DNA of 64,000 nucleotides from Fimbriimonadales bacterium (GTDB taxonomy: Bacteria > Armatimonadota > Fimbriimonadia > Fimbriimonadales > Fimbriimonadaceae): NCBI GenBank assembly GCA_026418055.1, contig JAOACB010000002.1, forward strand, positions 62,001 through 126,000. The letters are read 5' to 3'. The notes below the pieces were generated by a model. The model searched no databases. It had not been told where the DNA came from and saw nothing but the letters and a program-made list of their open reading frames with translations. Of the stretch, positions 18,615-28,500 are shown piece after piece. The position numbers were made by a program, and so were the translations under genes. The first letter of the stretch is position 1. Each line of letters begins with the position of its first letter.

Positions 18615-18648
18615 GTTCTTAGGCAAACGCCCGGGGCACCCTTAGAAC
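18615..18648. repeat. Imperfect inverted repeat in the metY-pgk divergent region
   Basis: GTTCTTAGG (18615-18623) faces CCTTAGAAC (18640-18648), a 9-base inverted repeat with one mismatch around a GC-rich centre. A second short hairpin, CTGGGTTTCCCAG, is at 18592-18604 on the minus strand. These are the only structured elements I see in the 248 bases between the genes. They could be an operator or part of a leader RNA for metY. Confidence 0.35.
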
Positions 18649-18770
18649 GTTAGAAGCCGAGCCCTTCTCCCGTGCATCCTAGGGTGGCTGGAGAGGGCCT
18701 GTCGTCCCAGGGGAAACCCTCTGCACCGCTCCTGACGGCAAGGGTAACCTGCCTGCCGGAAGGTGTCGGT

Positions 18771-19946
18771 ATGAGCTTCAACAAGAAGACCGTCAAGGAC
18801 ATCGACCTGAAGGGCAAGAGGGCCTTCGTTCGATGCGACTTCAACGTTCCCCTCAAGGATGGCGCCATCACGGACGACCGACGGATCCGCGCGGCTCTGC
18901 CAACCATCCAGCACATCCTCGACCAAGGAGGCAGCGCAATCCTTGCGAGCCACCTCGGAAGGCCGAAGGGCGTGACTCCCGAGTTCACGCTCGCACCCGT
19001 CGCCAAGCGCCTCGCCGAGCTGCTCGCGCGGCCCGTGGAGCTTCTCGCAGACTGCGTCGGGCCCGAAGTCGAAGCGGCTTGCGCCAAGCTGCAGCCGGGC
19101 CAGGTCGTTCTTTTGGAGAACGTCCGATTCCACCCGGAGGAGGAGAAGAACGACCCCGAGTTCGCCGCTCGGCTCGCCAAGCTCGCTGACGTGTACGTGA
19201 ACGACGCATTCGGCACGGCGCACCGGGCCCACGCCTCGACCGAAGGGATCGCGCGCATCCTGCCGGGCGTCGCAGGGTTTCTGATCGAGAAGGAGCTGGA
19301 TTACCTCGGCCGGGCCGTCGAGAATCCCGCCCGACCTTTCGTCGCCGTGCTCGGCGGCGCCAAGGTCAAGGACAAGATCGGCGTCATCGAGAACCTGCTC
19401 CCCAAGGTGGACAAGCTCGTGATCGGTGGCGGCATGGCCTTCACGTTCCTCAAGGCGAGGGGTTGCAGCATCGGCGGATCCTTGCTCGACGAAGGCAACA
19501 TCGCGTTCGCCGAGGGTCTTCTGAAGAGCCATGGGGACAAGCTGATGCTGCCCGTCGACGTGCTGATCGCGGACAAGGTGGATCCCAGCGCCCAGACGCA
19601 GGTGGTCGCCGCGGACGCCATCCCGGACGGCTGGATCGGAGTCGACATCGGCCCGAAGACGATCGAGGCGTTCGGTGAGACCGTGCGCACGGCCGGCACG
19701 GTGGTGTGGAACGGCCCGATGGGGGTGTTCGAGATGGAGCCGTTCAGCGCGGGAACCAAGGCGCTCGCCGAGGCGATGGCGGCCTGCGGCGGAACCACGG
19801 TGGTGGGCGGCGGAGACTCCGCCGCAGCCGCCGAACAGTTCGGCGTGGCCGAGAAGGTGAGCCACGTGAGCACCGGCGGAGGCGCGAGCCTGGAGTTTCT
19901 CGAGGGCCGCGTTCTGCCCGGCATCGCGATCCTTTCCGATCGCTGA
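18771..19946 (+). CDS. pgk: Phosphoglycerate kinase
   Basis: This 391-residue glycolytic enzyme interconverts 1,3-bisphosphoglycerate + ADP and 3-phosphoglycerate + ATP. It opens with [24 protein letters not shown], then has HLGRPKG for substrate binding, [14 protein letters not shown] and the nucleotide-binding WNGPMGVFE and GGGDSAAA near the C-terminus. Length is standard. The ATG at 18771 has GGAAGG 7 bases upstream. Usually pgk sits with gap and tpi; neither is adjacent here. A GC-rich hairpin follows the stop. Confidence 0.96.
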   Translation: MSFNKKTVKDIDLKGKRAFVRCDFNVPLKDGAITDDRRIRAALPTIQHILDQGGSAILASHLGRPKGVTPEFTLAPVAKRLAELLARPVELLADCVGPEVEAACAKLQPGQVVLLENVRFHPEEEKNDPEFAARLAKLADVYVNDAFGTAHRAHASTEGIARILPGVAGFLIEKELDYLGRAVENPARPFVAVLGGAKVKDKIGVIENLLPKVDKLVIGGGMAFTFLKARGCSIGGSLLDEGNIAFAEGLLKSHGDKLMLPVDVLIADKVDPSAQTQVVAADAIPDGWIGVDIGPKTIEAFGETVRTAGTVVWNGPMGVFEMEPFSAGTKALAEAMAACGGTTVVGGGDSAAAAEQFGVAEKVSHVSTGGGASLEFLEGRVLPGIAILSDR

Positions 19947-19965
19947 TTCACCGCCGAACCGACCC

Positions 19966-19994
19966 CGCCGCCGGGGAGGCCTCCCCCGGCGGCG
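19966..19994 (+). terminator. GC-rich hairpin after pgk
   Basis: An 11-base perfect stem (CGCCGCCGGGG with CCCCGGCGGCG) and 7-base loop lie 20 bases after the pgk stop. The run after it (TTCCGTTT) is only mildly T-rich, so it is a probable but not textbook intrinsic terminator. Confidence 0.6.
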
Positions 19995-20034
19995 TTCCGT
20001 TTCGCCCGCATCCCACGGGTAAAACCGGGGAACT

Positions 20035-21849
20035 ATGGAGCACGCGTCCTCGTTCTCCCGACAAGCTCCGGTCCACCGCCTGCAGGCGCCGTTGCCGAAG
20101 ATCGGAATCCGACCGGTCATCGATGGACGCTATGGCGGGGTGCGGGAGTCGCTCGAGCAACCGGTCTTGGCGATGGCTCGCGCAGCCGCCGACCTGCTGA
20201 GCCGCGAGCTTCGTCACCCCTGCGGCCTGCCCGTGGAATGCGTCGTGTTTCCGAAATGCATCGGCGGGCTCGCGGAAGCCGCCGAATGCGACGCCCTGTT
20301 CGCCCGCGAGGCCGTCGGTGCGACGCTGACGGTCACCCCCTGCTGGTGCTACGGCAGCGAGACGATGGACACCGACCCGTTGCGGCCCAAAGCGGTCTGG
20401 GGATTCAACGGAACGGAACGGCCTGGAGCCGTCTACCTCGCCGCGGTGCTGGCAGCCCACGCCCAGAAGGGATTGCCGGCTTTCGGCATCTACGGCAAGG
20501 ACGTCCAGGATGCCGGAGACACAGCGATCCCACCGGACGTCGCCGAGAGGCTCCTGCGGTTCGGAAGGGCGGCGGTCGCCGTGGCGACCATGCGCGGAAC
20601 GAACTACCTGTCGGCAGGGGGAGTCTCCATGGGAATCGCGGGGTCGCTGGTGGACCACGGCTTTTTCCAGCGCTACCTCGGCATGCGCGTGATGACGGTG
20701 GACATGGTCGAGTTCGTCCGCCGCATCGAACGGGGGATCTTCGATCCAGAGGAGTTCGAGCGCGCCATGGCTTGGGTTCGCCAATGGTGCAGGGAGGGCC
20801 GCGACCCCAACCCCGAAGGCAAAAGGCGCGACCAAAGCCAGAAGCAAGCGGACTGGGAGTACAGCGTGAAGTGCGCGCTCGTCATGCGGGACCTCATGGT
20901 TGGCAACCCCAAGCTGGAAGAGCTCGGCTACCCCGAGGAGGCAAGGGGACACAACGCCATCGCGGGCGGGTTCCAAGGGCAGCGCCAGTGGACGGACCAC
21001 TTGCCGAACGGCGACTTCCTCGAAGCGATCCTCAACACGTCGTTCGACTGGAACGGGATCCGCCAGCCGTACATCGTCGCAACGGAGAACGATGCGTTGA
21101 ACGGAGTCGGCATGCTGTTCGGCCACCTGCTGACCGGTTCGGCCCAGCTCTTCTCCGATGTCCGAACCTACTGGTCGCCGGAAGCCGTCCGCAGGGTCAC
21201 TGGCTTGGTGCCGACGGGGCCCGCAGAAGGGGGCTTCATCCACCTCATCAACAGCGGGCCCTCTGCGCTCGATTGGACGGGAGAACAAACCGTCGACGGG
21301 AAGCCTGCCGTCAAACCTTGGTGGCTCGTTGAGCCGAGCGAAGCGGAGCGCTGCCTGGAGGCGACGCTGTGGTGCCCCGCGAACCTGGGCTACTTCCGTG
21401 GCGGGGGCTTTTCGACGGACTTCCAGACCAAGGCGCCGATGCCCGTCACGATGTCCCGCCTCAACCTGGTCTCCGGCCTAGGACCCGTGCTGCAGATCGC
21501 CGAGGGGTGGGTCGTCGACATTCCGGAGGAGATCCATCGGAAGCTCGACGAAAGAACCGACCCCACGTGGCCAACCACCTGGTTCGTGCCACGGATCACG
21601 GGCAACGGTCCGTTCCGCGACGTGTACACCGTGATGGCGAATTGGGGAGCGAACCATGGATCCATCTGCTTCGGACACGTCGGAGCCGACCTGATCACGC
21701 TGGCCTCGATGCTGCGGATCCCCGTGGACATGCACAACGTCGACGAGCAGGCGCTGTTCCGGCCAGCGGTCTGGTCGCGCTTCGGCGCGTTGGATCCGCA
21801 GGGAGCCGACTACCGGGCCTGCTCCGTCTTCGGGCCGTTGTACGGCTAG
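20035..21849 (+). CDS. fucI: L-fucose isomerase family protein
   Basis: This 604-residue protein matches the length and layout of L-fucose isomerase, which converts L-fucose to L-fuculose using Mn2+. Conserved stretches include [47 protein letters not shown] and the metal-site region [12 protein letters not shown] (Glu and Asp ligands), with a His ligand expected near the C-terminal [17 protein letters not shown]-arabinose and other aldoses are alternative substrates. No fuculokinase, aldolase or transporter is adjacent, so the gene stands alone between two hairpins. Confidence 0.88.
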   Translation: MEHASSFSRQAPVHRLQAPLPKIGIRPVIDGRYGGVRESLEQPVLAMARAAADLLSRELRHPCGLPVECVVFPKCIGGLAEAAECDALFAREAVGATLTVTPCWCYGSETMDTDPLRPKAVWGFNGTERPGAVYLAAVLAAHAQKGLPAFGIYGKDVQDAGDTAIPPDVAERLLRFGRAAVAVATMRGTNYLSAGGVSMGIAGSLVDHGFFQRYLGMRVMTVDMVEFVRRIERGIFDPEEFERAMAWVRQWCREGRDPNPEGKRRDQSQKQADWEYSVKCALVMRDLMVGNPKLEELGYPEEARGHNAIAGGFQGQRQWTDHLPNGDFLEAILNTSFDWNGIRQPYIVATENDALNGVGMLFGHLLTGSAQLFSDVRTYWSPEAVRRVTGLVPTGPAEGGFIHLINSGPSALDWTGEQTVDGKPAVKPWWLVEPSEAERCLEATLWCPANLGYFRGGGFSTDFQTKAPMPVTMSRLNLVSGLGPVLQIAEGWVVDIPEEIHRKLDERTDPTWPTTWFVPRITGNGPFRDVYTVMANWGANHGSICFGHVGADLITLASMLRIPVDMHNVDEQALFRPAVWSRFGALDPQGADYRACSVFGPLYG

Positions 21850-21859
21850 TAGCGGAGGT

Positions 21860-21889
21860 GAGCCCCGGCCGACGGGCCGGCCGGGGCTC
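21860..21889. terminator. Hairpin between convergent fucI and sepF
   Basis: GAGCCCCGGCC pairs perfectly with GGCCGGGGCTC around an 8-base loop, 10 bases after the fucI stop and 11 bases before the sepF stop. It could stop transcription from both sides. There is no T-run on either strand. Confidence 0.6.
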
Positions 21890-21900
21890 CACCCTGCGGA

Positions 21901-22302
21901 TCAATTGCGGAAAGACTGCGAACGCGTGCTCGGAGGAGCGATCTCGACGTAGGCCGTCGGGGGAACCACGAGGTAGATGTGCTCCCCGATCTCCTCCCAA
22001 GTTCCCTCTTGGGCGTAATTGACCCCTGCCATGAAGTCCACGATCTTCTGGCGGAGGACAGGATCCGTTCCGCTCAGGTTCAGGATCTGTTGCTCGCCAC
22101 GCTTCAGGCCGTTGGCTGCCGCGAGCGCATCCTCGAAGCAGAACACCTGGCGACGCACGGTGACGTTGTAGCGGTAGACAGGACGAAGGGCCGATGCGTT
22201 CCCCGCGGCGGGCTGATCGTCAGGCTCGGGATCTTCCAACCCTCGGCCACCAAAAAGGCGCTGGAAAAAGCCCGGACGCTCTTGGATTTCCATCTCTTCC
22301 AT
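21901..22302 (-). CDS. sepF: Cell division protein SepF
   Basis: This 133-residue protein has a short amphipathic N-terminus (RPGFFQRLFGG, likely the membrane-binding helix) and the SepF beta-alpha core: QQILNLSGTDPVLRQKIVDF followed by MAGVNYAQEGTWEEIGEHIYLVVPP. SepF polymerises into rings or arcs, binds the FtsZ C-terminus and tethers it to the membrane during septation. The ATG at 22302 is preceded by GGAGG at 10 bases. The yggS-sepF order is conserved in Gram-positives and cyanobacteria (ylmE-ylmF), which supports both calls. Confidence 0.85.
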   Translation of the reverse strand: MEEMEIQERPGFFQRLFGGRGLEDPEPDDQPAAGNASALRPVYRYNVTVRRQVFCFEDALAAANGLKRGEQQILNLSGTDPVLRQKIVDFMAGVNYAQEGTWEEIGEHIYLVVPPTAYVEIAPPSTRSQSFRN

Positions 22303-22327
22303 GATTCCCGTTCCTCCGTGACTGGAC

Positions 22328-22996
22328 TCAATGAGCGGGCCGATCCCCAAAGATCGCCGTCCCCACCCGCACGTGGGTCGCTCCCTCTTGGATCGCCACG
22401 TCGAAGTCCGAGCTCATGCCCATGCTGAGCCACCTGCAACCGAAACGCTCTGCGAGCTTGCGAAGCCTTGCGAAGTACGGACGCATCGCCTCGGGCTCGC
22501 CGAGGTTCGGCCCGATGGTCATCAAGCCCCGGACACGAACTGACCTGCATTGTGAGGCCAAATCCCAGAACTCGTCAAGGTCCTCTGGCAAGACTCCTGC
22601 TTTTTGCGGCTCTTTCGCAACGTTCACTTCGATCAGAGCGTCGACGGGCTCGGTGAGCTTGGAAAGCTCCCGAAGCTGGCTCTCGGACTCGAGCGTGTGG
22701 ATCACCCGAAACGCGCTCGCGACCCTGCGCGCCTTGTTCGACTGGAGCTTGCCGATGAAGTGCCATTCGATGTCCGAGGGCAGTCGGGCGATCTTGGGGA
22801 GCGCCTCCTGGAAGCGGCTCTCGCCGAACACCCGGCACCCCGCCTCGAAGGCCTCCTGAATGCGCTCGATCGGCACCGATTTCGTGACGGCGACCAAAGT
22901 GATCTCCTCAGGAGCCCTTCCTACAGAGCGCGCCGCCTCCGCGATTCGCTCGCGGACCCGTTCAAAGGCTACGAAAACCTCGGAGCTTCGGCTCAG
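22328..22996 (-). CDS. yggS: YggS/PROSC family PLP homeostasis protein, probable CTG start
   Basis: This 222-residue TIM-barrel protein binds PLP and buffers vitamin B6 pools. Seen: ITLVAVTKSVP with the PLP lysine, VFGESRFQEALPKI, WHFIGKLQSNKAR, IEVNVAKEPQKAG and LSMGMSSDFDVAIQEGATHVRVG. No ATG, GTG or TTG exists in frame at a sensible position. A CTG at 22996 forms CTGA with the upstream stop, and GGAGG lies exactly 6 bases before it, so CTG is the likely start; this gives a normal family length. It is coupled to the large secreted-protein gene and lies 25 bases before sepF. Confidence 0.88.
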   Translation of the reverse strand: MSRSSEVFVAFERVRERIAEAARSVGRAPEEITLVAVTKSVPIERIQEAFEAGCRVFGESRFQEALPKIARLPSDIEWHFIGKLQSNKARRVASAFRVIHTLESESQLRELSKLTEPVDALIEVNVAKEPQKAGVLPEDLDEFWDLASQCRSVRVRGLMTIGPNLGEPEAMRPYFARLRKLAERFGCRWLSMGMSSDFDVAIQEGATHVRVGTAIFGDRPAH

Positions 22997-25521
22997 GGTC
23001 GGCCTCCGTCCAACACCATGGTCTGCTCGGGCTCCAAGCGAACATCCATCATGCCGCTGGCGCCCTGCCATCGAACGGGAAAGCTGCCTCCTCCGATCCG
23101 ATCCACGACCGTCTTCGGTCGGAGCGGGAAGCCCGAGCGCTGCAGCTGGAGCGTGGCCGTCACGGCCTCGGAGGCGGGGTTGAACACGGTGAGGAATCGC
23201 CCGCCGAAGCGCTCGAGCCACAGCCGGGCGTCGCTGGATCGCGCGAACGTGATGGGCTCCCAACCCGCGTTGCAGAGCGCGGCGATCGTCGGAACGCGGT
23301 TTCGGAACAGCTCCCTGTCTCGCTCCACCAGATCAGGCCGATCCCAGTACACGCGCGTCGCGGCGTCCGGGCTGAACATGCTGGGAAGGATGCCGTAGAA
23401 GGCGCATCGATCCACGTACCGGCGCATCCATGCGGCCGGAAAGGCGTCGAAGTCCGTGTTCAGCAACAAGAGGTACGGCTTCGAGCCGCTGAACACGCGT
23501 CGGAACAGCATCACGCTGTCGGAATCCGGCTCGTACCGACCTTCCCAAGCCCAGTTCGTCTCCACCCCCATCACGTCCAACAGCCTGCAGAACAAAGGGT
23601 GCGCGAGCGGCACGGCGTTGGCGAACAAGAGGTAGCCCCTCCGCCGCAAATCTGCCGAGACGCTGGCGGCGAAGTCGTAGGAGTGGTACCAAAGGGGAAC
23701 CACCGCTGAACCGTCTCGATCGAACGTCGCCGGGAAGGGGCAGAGCCTCCGGTGGTCGGGGCTGTAGTCCAGACGTTCGCCCCAGCCCTCGAGGGAATCG
23801 AGGTACTGGCCGTCCAATCCCCTGTCGCCCATCCGCGGGGTTGGATGCCACCGCTCGGCGTCCTGAGGGTTGTAGTTGAGCCACGCTTTGGTAGGGTCGT
23901 CGGCGGATCCGCCGAGGCGCGGACTGGCGTTCAGCAGGAAGACCGCGCCGTCGCACCATGGCTCGGATCGAAACTCCACTTGGAGCCGCCCATCCTTGTC
24001 CCGCGCGGCGCACCGAAGCGCAGCCTTTGCCTGCGCCGCGAGGGGACCGCTACCTCTGGCGAGCCTCCCGAGCTGTTCGATCGCGCTGTCGTAGGTTCGA
24101 GGAAGCGCAGGCTCCATGGGCATCCAGAACGACATCGGCTCGGTGTAGCGGAAGCTCAGCACCCCCAGGCCGTCGTCGGCCTCCACGGAGTTGTCGCCCT
24201 CGTGGAACGCGACGCCAAAGTCCTGCACCCCCCGCACCTCGGACGGGCTCTTGAAGGGCATCCAGATTCCCGTGCGATCGACGCGTCGGTTTCTGAGCTC
24301 TGGGTGCAGCCCGTAGAACCAGTCCGTTGCCGCCCGAAAGCCCCAAGAGGCCCGTTCTCCGGAAAGGCGGCCACAGTCGAAGCGCAGCGAGACACGGCGT
24401 CCGGGCGGGAACGCGACATCCCATGCGAGCGCGAGGACTCTCGCTTTCGGATTGAAGAACAGTCGGAAGGCCACCGGAGACTCGAAGCCTTCGGCAAGCA
24501 GGTGGGCGCCTCTCTCCCCTTGGACGCAAGTGTAAGGATAGCGGGAGATCAGACCGTTCGAGCCGTAGGGCACGGGAACGGCGTTCGTGGCCTCGGTCCC
24601 CTCCGCAACGAAGCGAGACGCGCGCGGATGATCCCACCAGACCGGCCTCCGCTCCACGACCGGCAGGAGGAAGTAGAGCGTCCCGACGAGGTCGCCCTGC
24701 GCTCGGTTGGTGCACACGGCCTCACCCCTCCAGGCCGATCTTCCCGGTGTCAGCTCCGCGGCCAAGCTCAGCCGGCCATCGCTCGACCCCGCGCGCAACA
24801 GGAACCCCCTGCCAGACCGCGCGATGCGTCCAGCGAGCGCCTCCATCCGCCTTCCTCCGTTCTCGAACGGCCTCCAGTAGAAGCCGCCCGGAGTGGTGGC
24901 CTTCTGCCCTGCGACCTCCACGAGCAGTCCAGCGCCGTCGAATCCCAGGGACAGGCCGGCACCCGAGGCGCGCAAAGCCGCCTTGCCTGCGGCGCCAACG
25001 TGCCACTCGGTTCCCTGAAAGTCGAACAGATCGTTGTCCGAGAGCTCGCGAGCGCTGAAGTCGTCGAACCACACGGTTCCGGCGTGTCTGCGGAACAGGG
25101 CGTAGACGGTGACCGAGCGGAACGGTTTGCCCGAGGCCACGACCACCCTTCGCCTTTGCCAGCCGTGGGTGCCCACGTCGAACGGCGCGTTCGTGCCCCA
25201 AAGGGGGCTGCCGTCTTGGTGGATGGCGTCCACATAGATGCTGTAGTCCGCGTCGGGCGCGCCGCCCACTCCCGAAGCCTTGCTCCAGCCAGAGACCTCG
25301 ACCGGCTTGGCGACCGTTTGGTCCAGCAACAGAGTCACGGAGGCTCCGAACACCCGGCCGTCGCGATCCGACGAGCACCGGATGCTTTGGGTGCCGCTCC
25401 GCGTCACTTCGCGATCGACGACGAAACCGCTTTCGAACGGCAACCACGAGGAGCCTTGCTCGAAGCCTGGATCCGGCAGAAGCTCCCCGCTGGTGAACAG
25501 GAGCGCGAGCAACGGCAGCAT
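22993..25521 (-). CDS. Large secreted carbohydrate-active-like protein of unknown function
   Basis: This 842-residue protein has a hydrophobic N-terminus (MLPLLALLFTSGELLPDPG) consistent with secretion. The first part reads like a carbohydrate-binding jelly roll (LLPDPGFEQGSSWLPF, VWFDDFSARELSD), a pattern common in bacterial CBM-like domains. The central and C-terminal parts include DGQYLDSLEGWGERLDY and VVPLWYHSYDF, reminiscent of glycoside-hydrolase-like barrels, then a beta domain ending MMDVRLEPEQTMVLDG. I cannot assign a family or substrate. A TATGCT element ends 6 bases before the ATG. It overlaps yggS by 4 bases, an unexpected operon partner. Confidence 0.6.
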   Translation of the reverse strand: MLPLLALLFTSGELLPDPGFEQGSSWLPFESGFVVDREVTRSGTQSIRCSSDRDGRVFGASVTLLLDQTVAKPVEVSGWSKASGVGGAPDADYSIYVDAIHQDGSPLWGTNAPFDVGTHGWQRRRVVVASGKPFRSVTVYALFRRHAGTVWFDDFSARELSDNDLFDFQGTEWHVGAAGKAALRASGAGLSLGFDGAGLLVEVAGQKATTPGGFYWRPFENGGRRMEALAGRIARSGRGFLLRAGSSDGRLSLAAELTPGRSAWRGEAVCTNRAQGDLVGTLYFLLPVVERRPVWWDHPRASRFVAEGTEATNAVPVPYGSNGLISRYPYTCVQGERGAHLLAEGFESPVAFRLFFNPKARVLALAWDVAFPPGRRVSLRFDCGRLSGERASWGFRAATDWFYGLHPELRNRRVDRTGIWMPFKSPSEVRGVQDFGVAFHEGDNSVEADDGLGVLSFRYTEPMSFWMPMEPALPRTYDSAIEQLGRLARGSGPLAAQAKAALRCAARDKDGRLQVEFRSEPWCDGAVFLLNASPRLGGSADDPTKAWLNYNPQDAERWHPTPRMGDRGLDGQYLDSLEGWGERLDYSPDHRRLCPFPATFDRDGSAVVPLWYHSYDFAASVSADLRRRGYLLFANAVPLAHPLFCRLLDVMGVETNWAWEGRYEPDSDSVMLFRRVFSGSKPYLLLLNTDFDAFPAAWMRRYVDRCAFYGILPSMFSPDAATRVYWDRPDLVERDRELFRNRVPTIAALCNAGWEPITFARSSDARLWLERFGGRFLTVFNPASEAVTATLQLQRSGFPLRPKTVVDRIGGGSFPVRWQGASGMMDVRLEPEQTMVLDGGRP
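23003..23007 (-). promoter_or_regulatory. Ribosome-binding site GGAGG deciding the CTG start of yggS
   Basis: Minus-strand GGAGG is followed by a 6-base spacer (CCGACC) and CTG at 22996. It lies in the last codons of the upstream gene. The spacing is optimal and no conventional start codon competes nearby. Confidence 0.65.
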
Positions 25522-25527
25522 GCTTCC

Positions 25528-25533
25528 AGCATA
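25528..25533 (-). promoter_or_regulatory. -10-like element TATGCT before the secreted-protein gene
   Basis: Minus-strand TATGCT lies 6 bases before the ATG at 25521, the same spacing as the TAnAAT sites elsewhere in the window. It sits in the 27-base gap after smc. Confidence 0.35.
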
Positions 25534-25548
25534 GCGCGTTGGAGCAGG

Positions 25549-28500
25549 CTACGGAGCATCCGAGGCCTCTGCGAGCGCGGCTACGTTCACGGGCACGATG
25601 GTCGACACGCCGTCGTGCCCCTGCATGGTCACACCGATCCAGTTGTCCGCAGCCAGGATCGTCACATGGTTGTGCGTGATCAGGATGAACTGGGTGCTGT
25701 CCTGAAGCTCGCGCAGAAGATCAATGAACCGCTCCACGTTCCTCCCGTCCAGGGGAGCGTCGATTTCGTCCAGAACCACGATCGGGCTCGGCTTGACCTT
25801 CAGCAGCGCGAACAGGAACGCCGCCGCGCACAGCGCGCGCTCTCCGCCGGACAGCAGCTCCAGCCGCTGGCGCTTCTTCCCCGGCAACGTGACCTCGATG
25901 TCGACGCCCGTCTCCAAGAGGTTTCCCGGGGCCGTCAACCTCAGGCACCCCTCGCCTCCGCTGAAGAGCTTGAGGAAGGTCTCGGCGAAGGCGGCCTCCA
26001 GTCGCTCGAAGGTTGCCGCGAACCGATCCTGAGTGAGTCGGTCTAGCTCGCGAATGCCGGATTCGATCTGGCGGATCCCATCCTCGATGTCGGCAACCTG
26101 AGCACCGAGATCCTCGGCCCGCGCCGTCAACCGATCGAAGGCCTCGATCGCCCCCAGGTTGACGTCCCCCATGGCCCGAAGCTCGCGGCGCAGCCTAAAG
26201 ACGAGGCTCGGCGCATCCTCCGGAACTTCGACTCCCTGACCCATAGCGATTGCCTCGTCCTCCGTGAGCGAGTAGTCCTCGAGGAGCCGTTGCAGCGCCG
26301 CGGCCCTCCTTCCCTCCCAGCGCGCCCTGGCCAGCTCGGAATGGTGCGCGCCCTCCGCACCAGCCTGCGCGCCTTCCCGGGCCGACCTCGCCGCCTCGCG
26401 CAACCCTTCAGCCTCCTCCAGAAGCTTCTGCCGGCGAGCCGAGGTTTCGGCGAGCTCAATTTGGACTCTCTCCGCCTCCGCCAGAGCGGCCTCCTTGGCC
26501 TCGAGAGCCTTGCTCCGCTCCTCGAGAGCCTTGTCCCGCTCGGGCCCGATCGCATCGAAGCGCCTCTCGCGGGCCAGCTGGCTGTCGGTGAGCGCCTCCA
26601 CCCTCCGCTTGGCCACCCGAAGACGCTCCTTGGCTTCGTCGATCCTCATCGCCGCGTCGCGAAGCAACCTTTGAGCGGCCTCCGCGTCGGCAGCCTTGGC
26701 CGCCAGGGAGGCTACCGCCTCGTCGCGCCGCCTCTCCAGTTCCTCGAGGTCGACCGGCTCGGGAAGCTCGGACGGCGCGGACCGCAGGCGCTCGGCCTCT
26801 CGGACAAGCCTCTCACGCTCCCGCTCGGCCGAGTGCATCTCCGAAGCCAATTGGTCTAGAAACGACTTCGCCTCGCGCCGCTCCTCCAGCCCACCCTCGA
26901 GTTCTCGTTGGAGCTCGGAGATCCTTTCCCGAACGCTTTCGGCTTTCGCTCTCACGGCGGCCATCGCGTTCTGGATCTCGGACTCTTGCCTAGCGAGGCG
27001 CTCCAAGTTGCGCAACGTGTCCGCCAGCTCCGCCTTCCTTTGAACCATGCCGAACGACGACCTCGCCGCCGTCCCGCCGGTCACCGCTCCGCTGCTGTGC
27101 ACCACCTCCCCGTCCAGCGTCACGAGCCTGCTCCAGCCGCTGGTCCGCGCCAGCTTCAGGGCGTCATCCAGCGTCTCCACAACGAGAATGCGGCCCAACA
27201 GCGAATCCACCACCGGGCGCAGCTCCGGATCGCACCGGACGAGCTCCGAGGCCCTGCCCAACACCCCTGGGTGTTTGGCGAGGCGCATCAGTTCGGCCGA
27301 CGGCGAAACAGCCCTCACGAGGGACAGAGGCTGAAAGGTGACTCGTCCGGCCCGATGGGCCTTCAACCATTCGATCGCGCGCTTGGCTTCGGCCTCGGAC
27401 GGTACGATCAGGTCGTTCGCGGCTCCACCGAGCGCGGTATCGATCGCCGTCGCATACCTCTTCTCGACTTCGACTGCCTCTGCCACCGGCCGGAACGCCT
27501 TCGGCAGGTGGCCGGCCTCCGAGGCGAGCAACACCGCGCGGGTCCCCTGTTGCAACCCCTCGTGGCTGTCGATCGTTGCCTCGATGCCGCGCCTGCGGCC
27601 CTCCAGCGCGGCTTGTTCAGCCAGCAAGTTCCGAAGTTTCGCGGCCTCGCGGTCTTCCTCCTTGGCGAGCTGCCCTAGCTCGTGGCGCAGGCGCTGGATC
27701 TCATGCTCCAACTGCCGGGCTTCGTCGGCCATTTGCTGGTGGCGCGATCTGGCTTCCTCGACCCCGGCGGCCAATTCCGGCAAGGTGGCATCGATGCCGG
27801 CCACTTCGCGATCAAGCTCGCGCAGCCTCTCCTTGCGATGCCGGATCTCAGCCAGCAGCTTCTGCCGCTGGGCGTTCCTCCGCCGGCCCTCCTCCAGCTC
27901 CCTCTCTAACCCCGCCAAAAGGGACTGCAGACGGCTCGTCTCGCCGTCCACGCCGGCGAGCTCAGCCTGCAAGGATCGGAGGGCCTCGTTCTCCCGCTCC
28001 ATCGCCTCGCCCGCCAGTTCCAACTCTTGGCGCGCTTCCGCGATCCGTTCCTGCTGGGCGTCCGCCTCTCCCTGCAGACTGGCCTCCAGCTCCTCCAAGC
28101 TCTGCAGCCGCTGGTCGCAGAGCCTGATCGCAGCCTCGGCCCGCTCTGCGGAGGTGGAAGCCGCCTGCGCTCGCTGGCGCAACCGCTCGGCACGCTCCTC
28201 CAGCTCGCGGACCGCCTTGGCTTTCCGGTCGGAGGCTTCCTCGAGTTCGGCTGCTCGCCTTGCTTCAGATTCCGCCAGCTTCAGCGCCTTGGATCGGGTC
28301 TCCTCCAGACCCCTGATCTCGTTCGTTGCGACGGCCAGCTCTCGGGCGAGCAGGCCGCACTCGACCTGCCTCAGACTCTCCAACAGCGCCTTGTACCTTC
28401 GAGCGGCCTCCGCCTCGGCCCTCAGAGGCTCCCTCTGACTCTCGATCTCGCGCAGGATGTCCCTGGTTCTGGAAAGGTGCTCTTGGGCCGAAGCCAAGCG

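Noticed and set aside
18672-18770. N-terminal extension of pgk back to 18672
   Set aside because: The added residues do not resemble Pgk, and the ATG at 18771 has its own ribosome-binding site.
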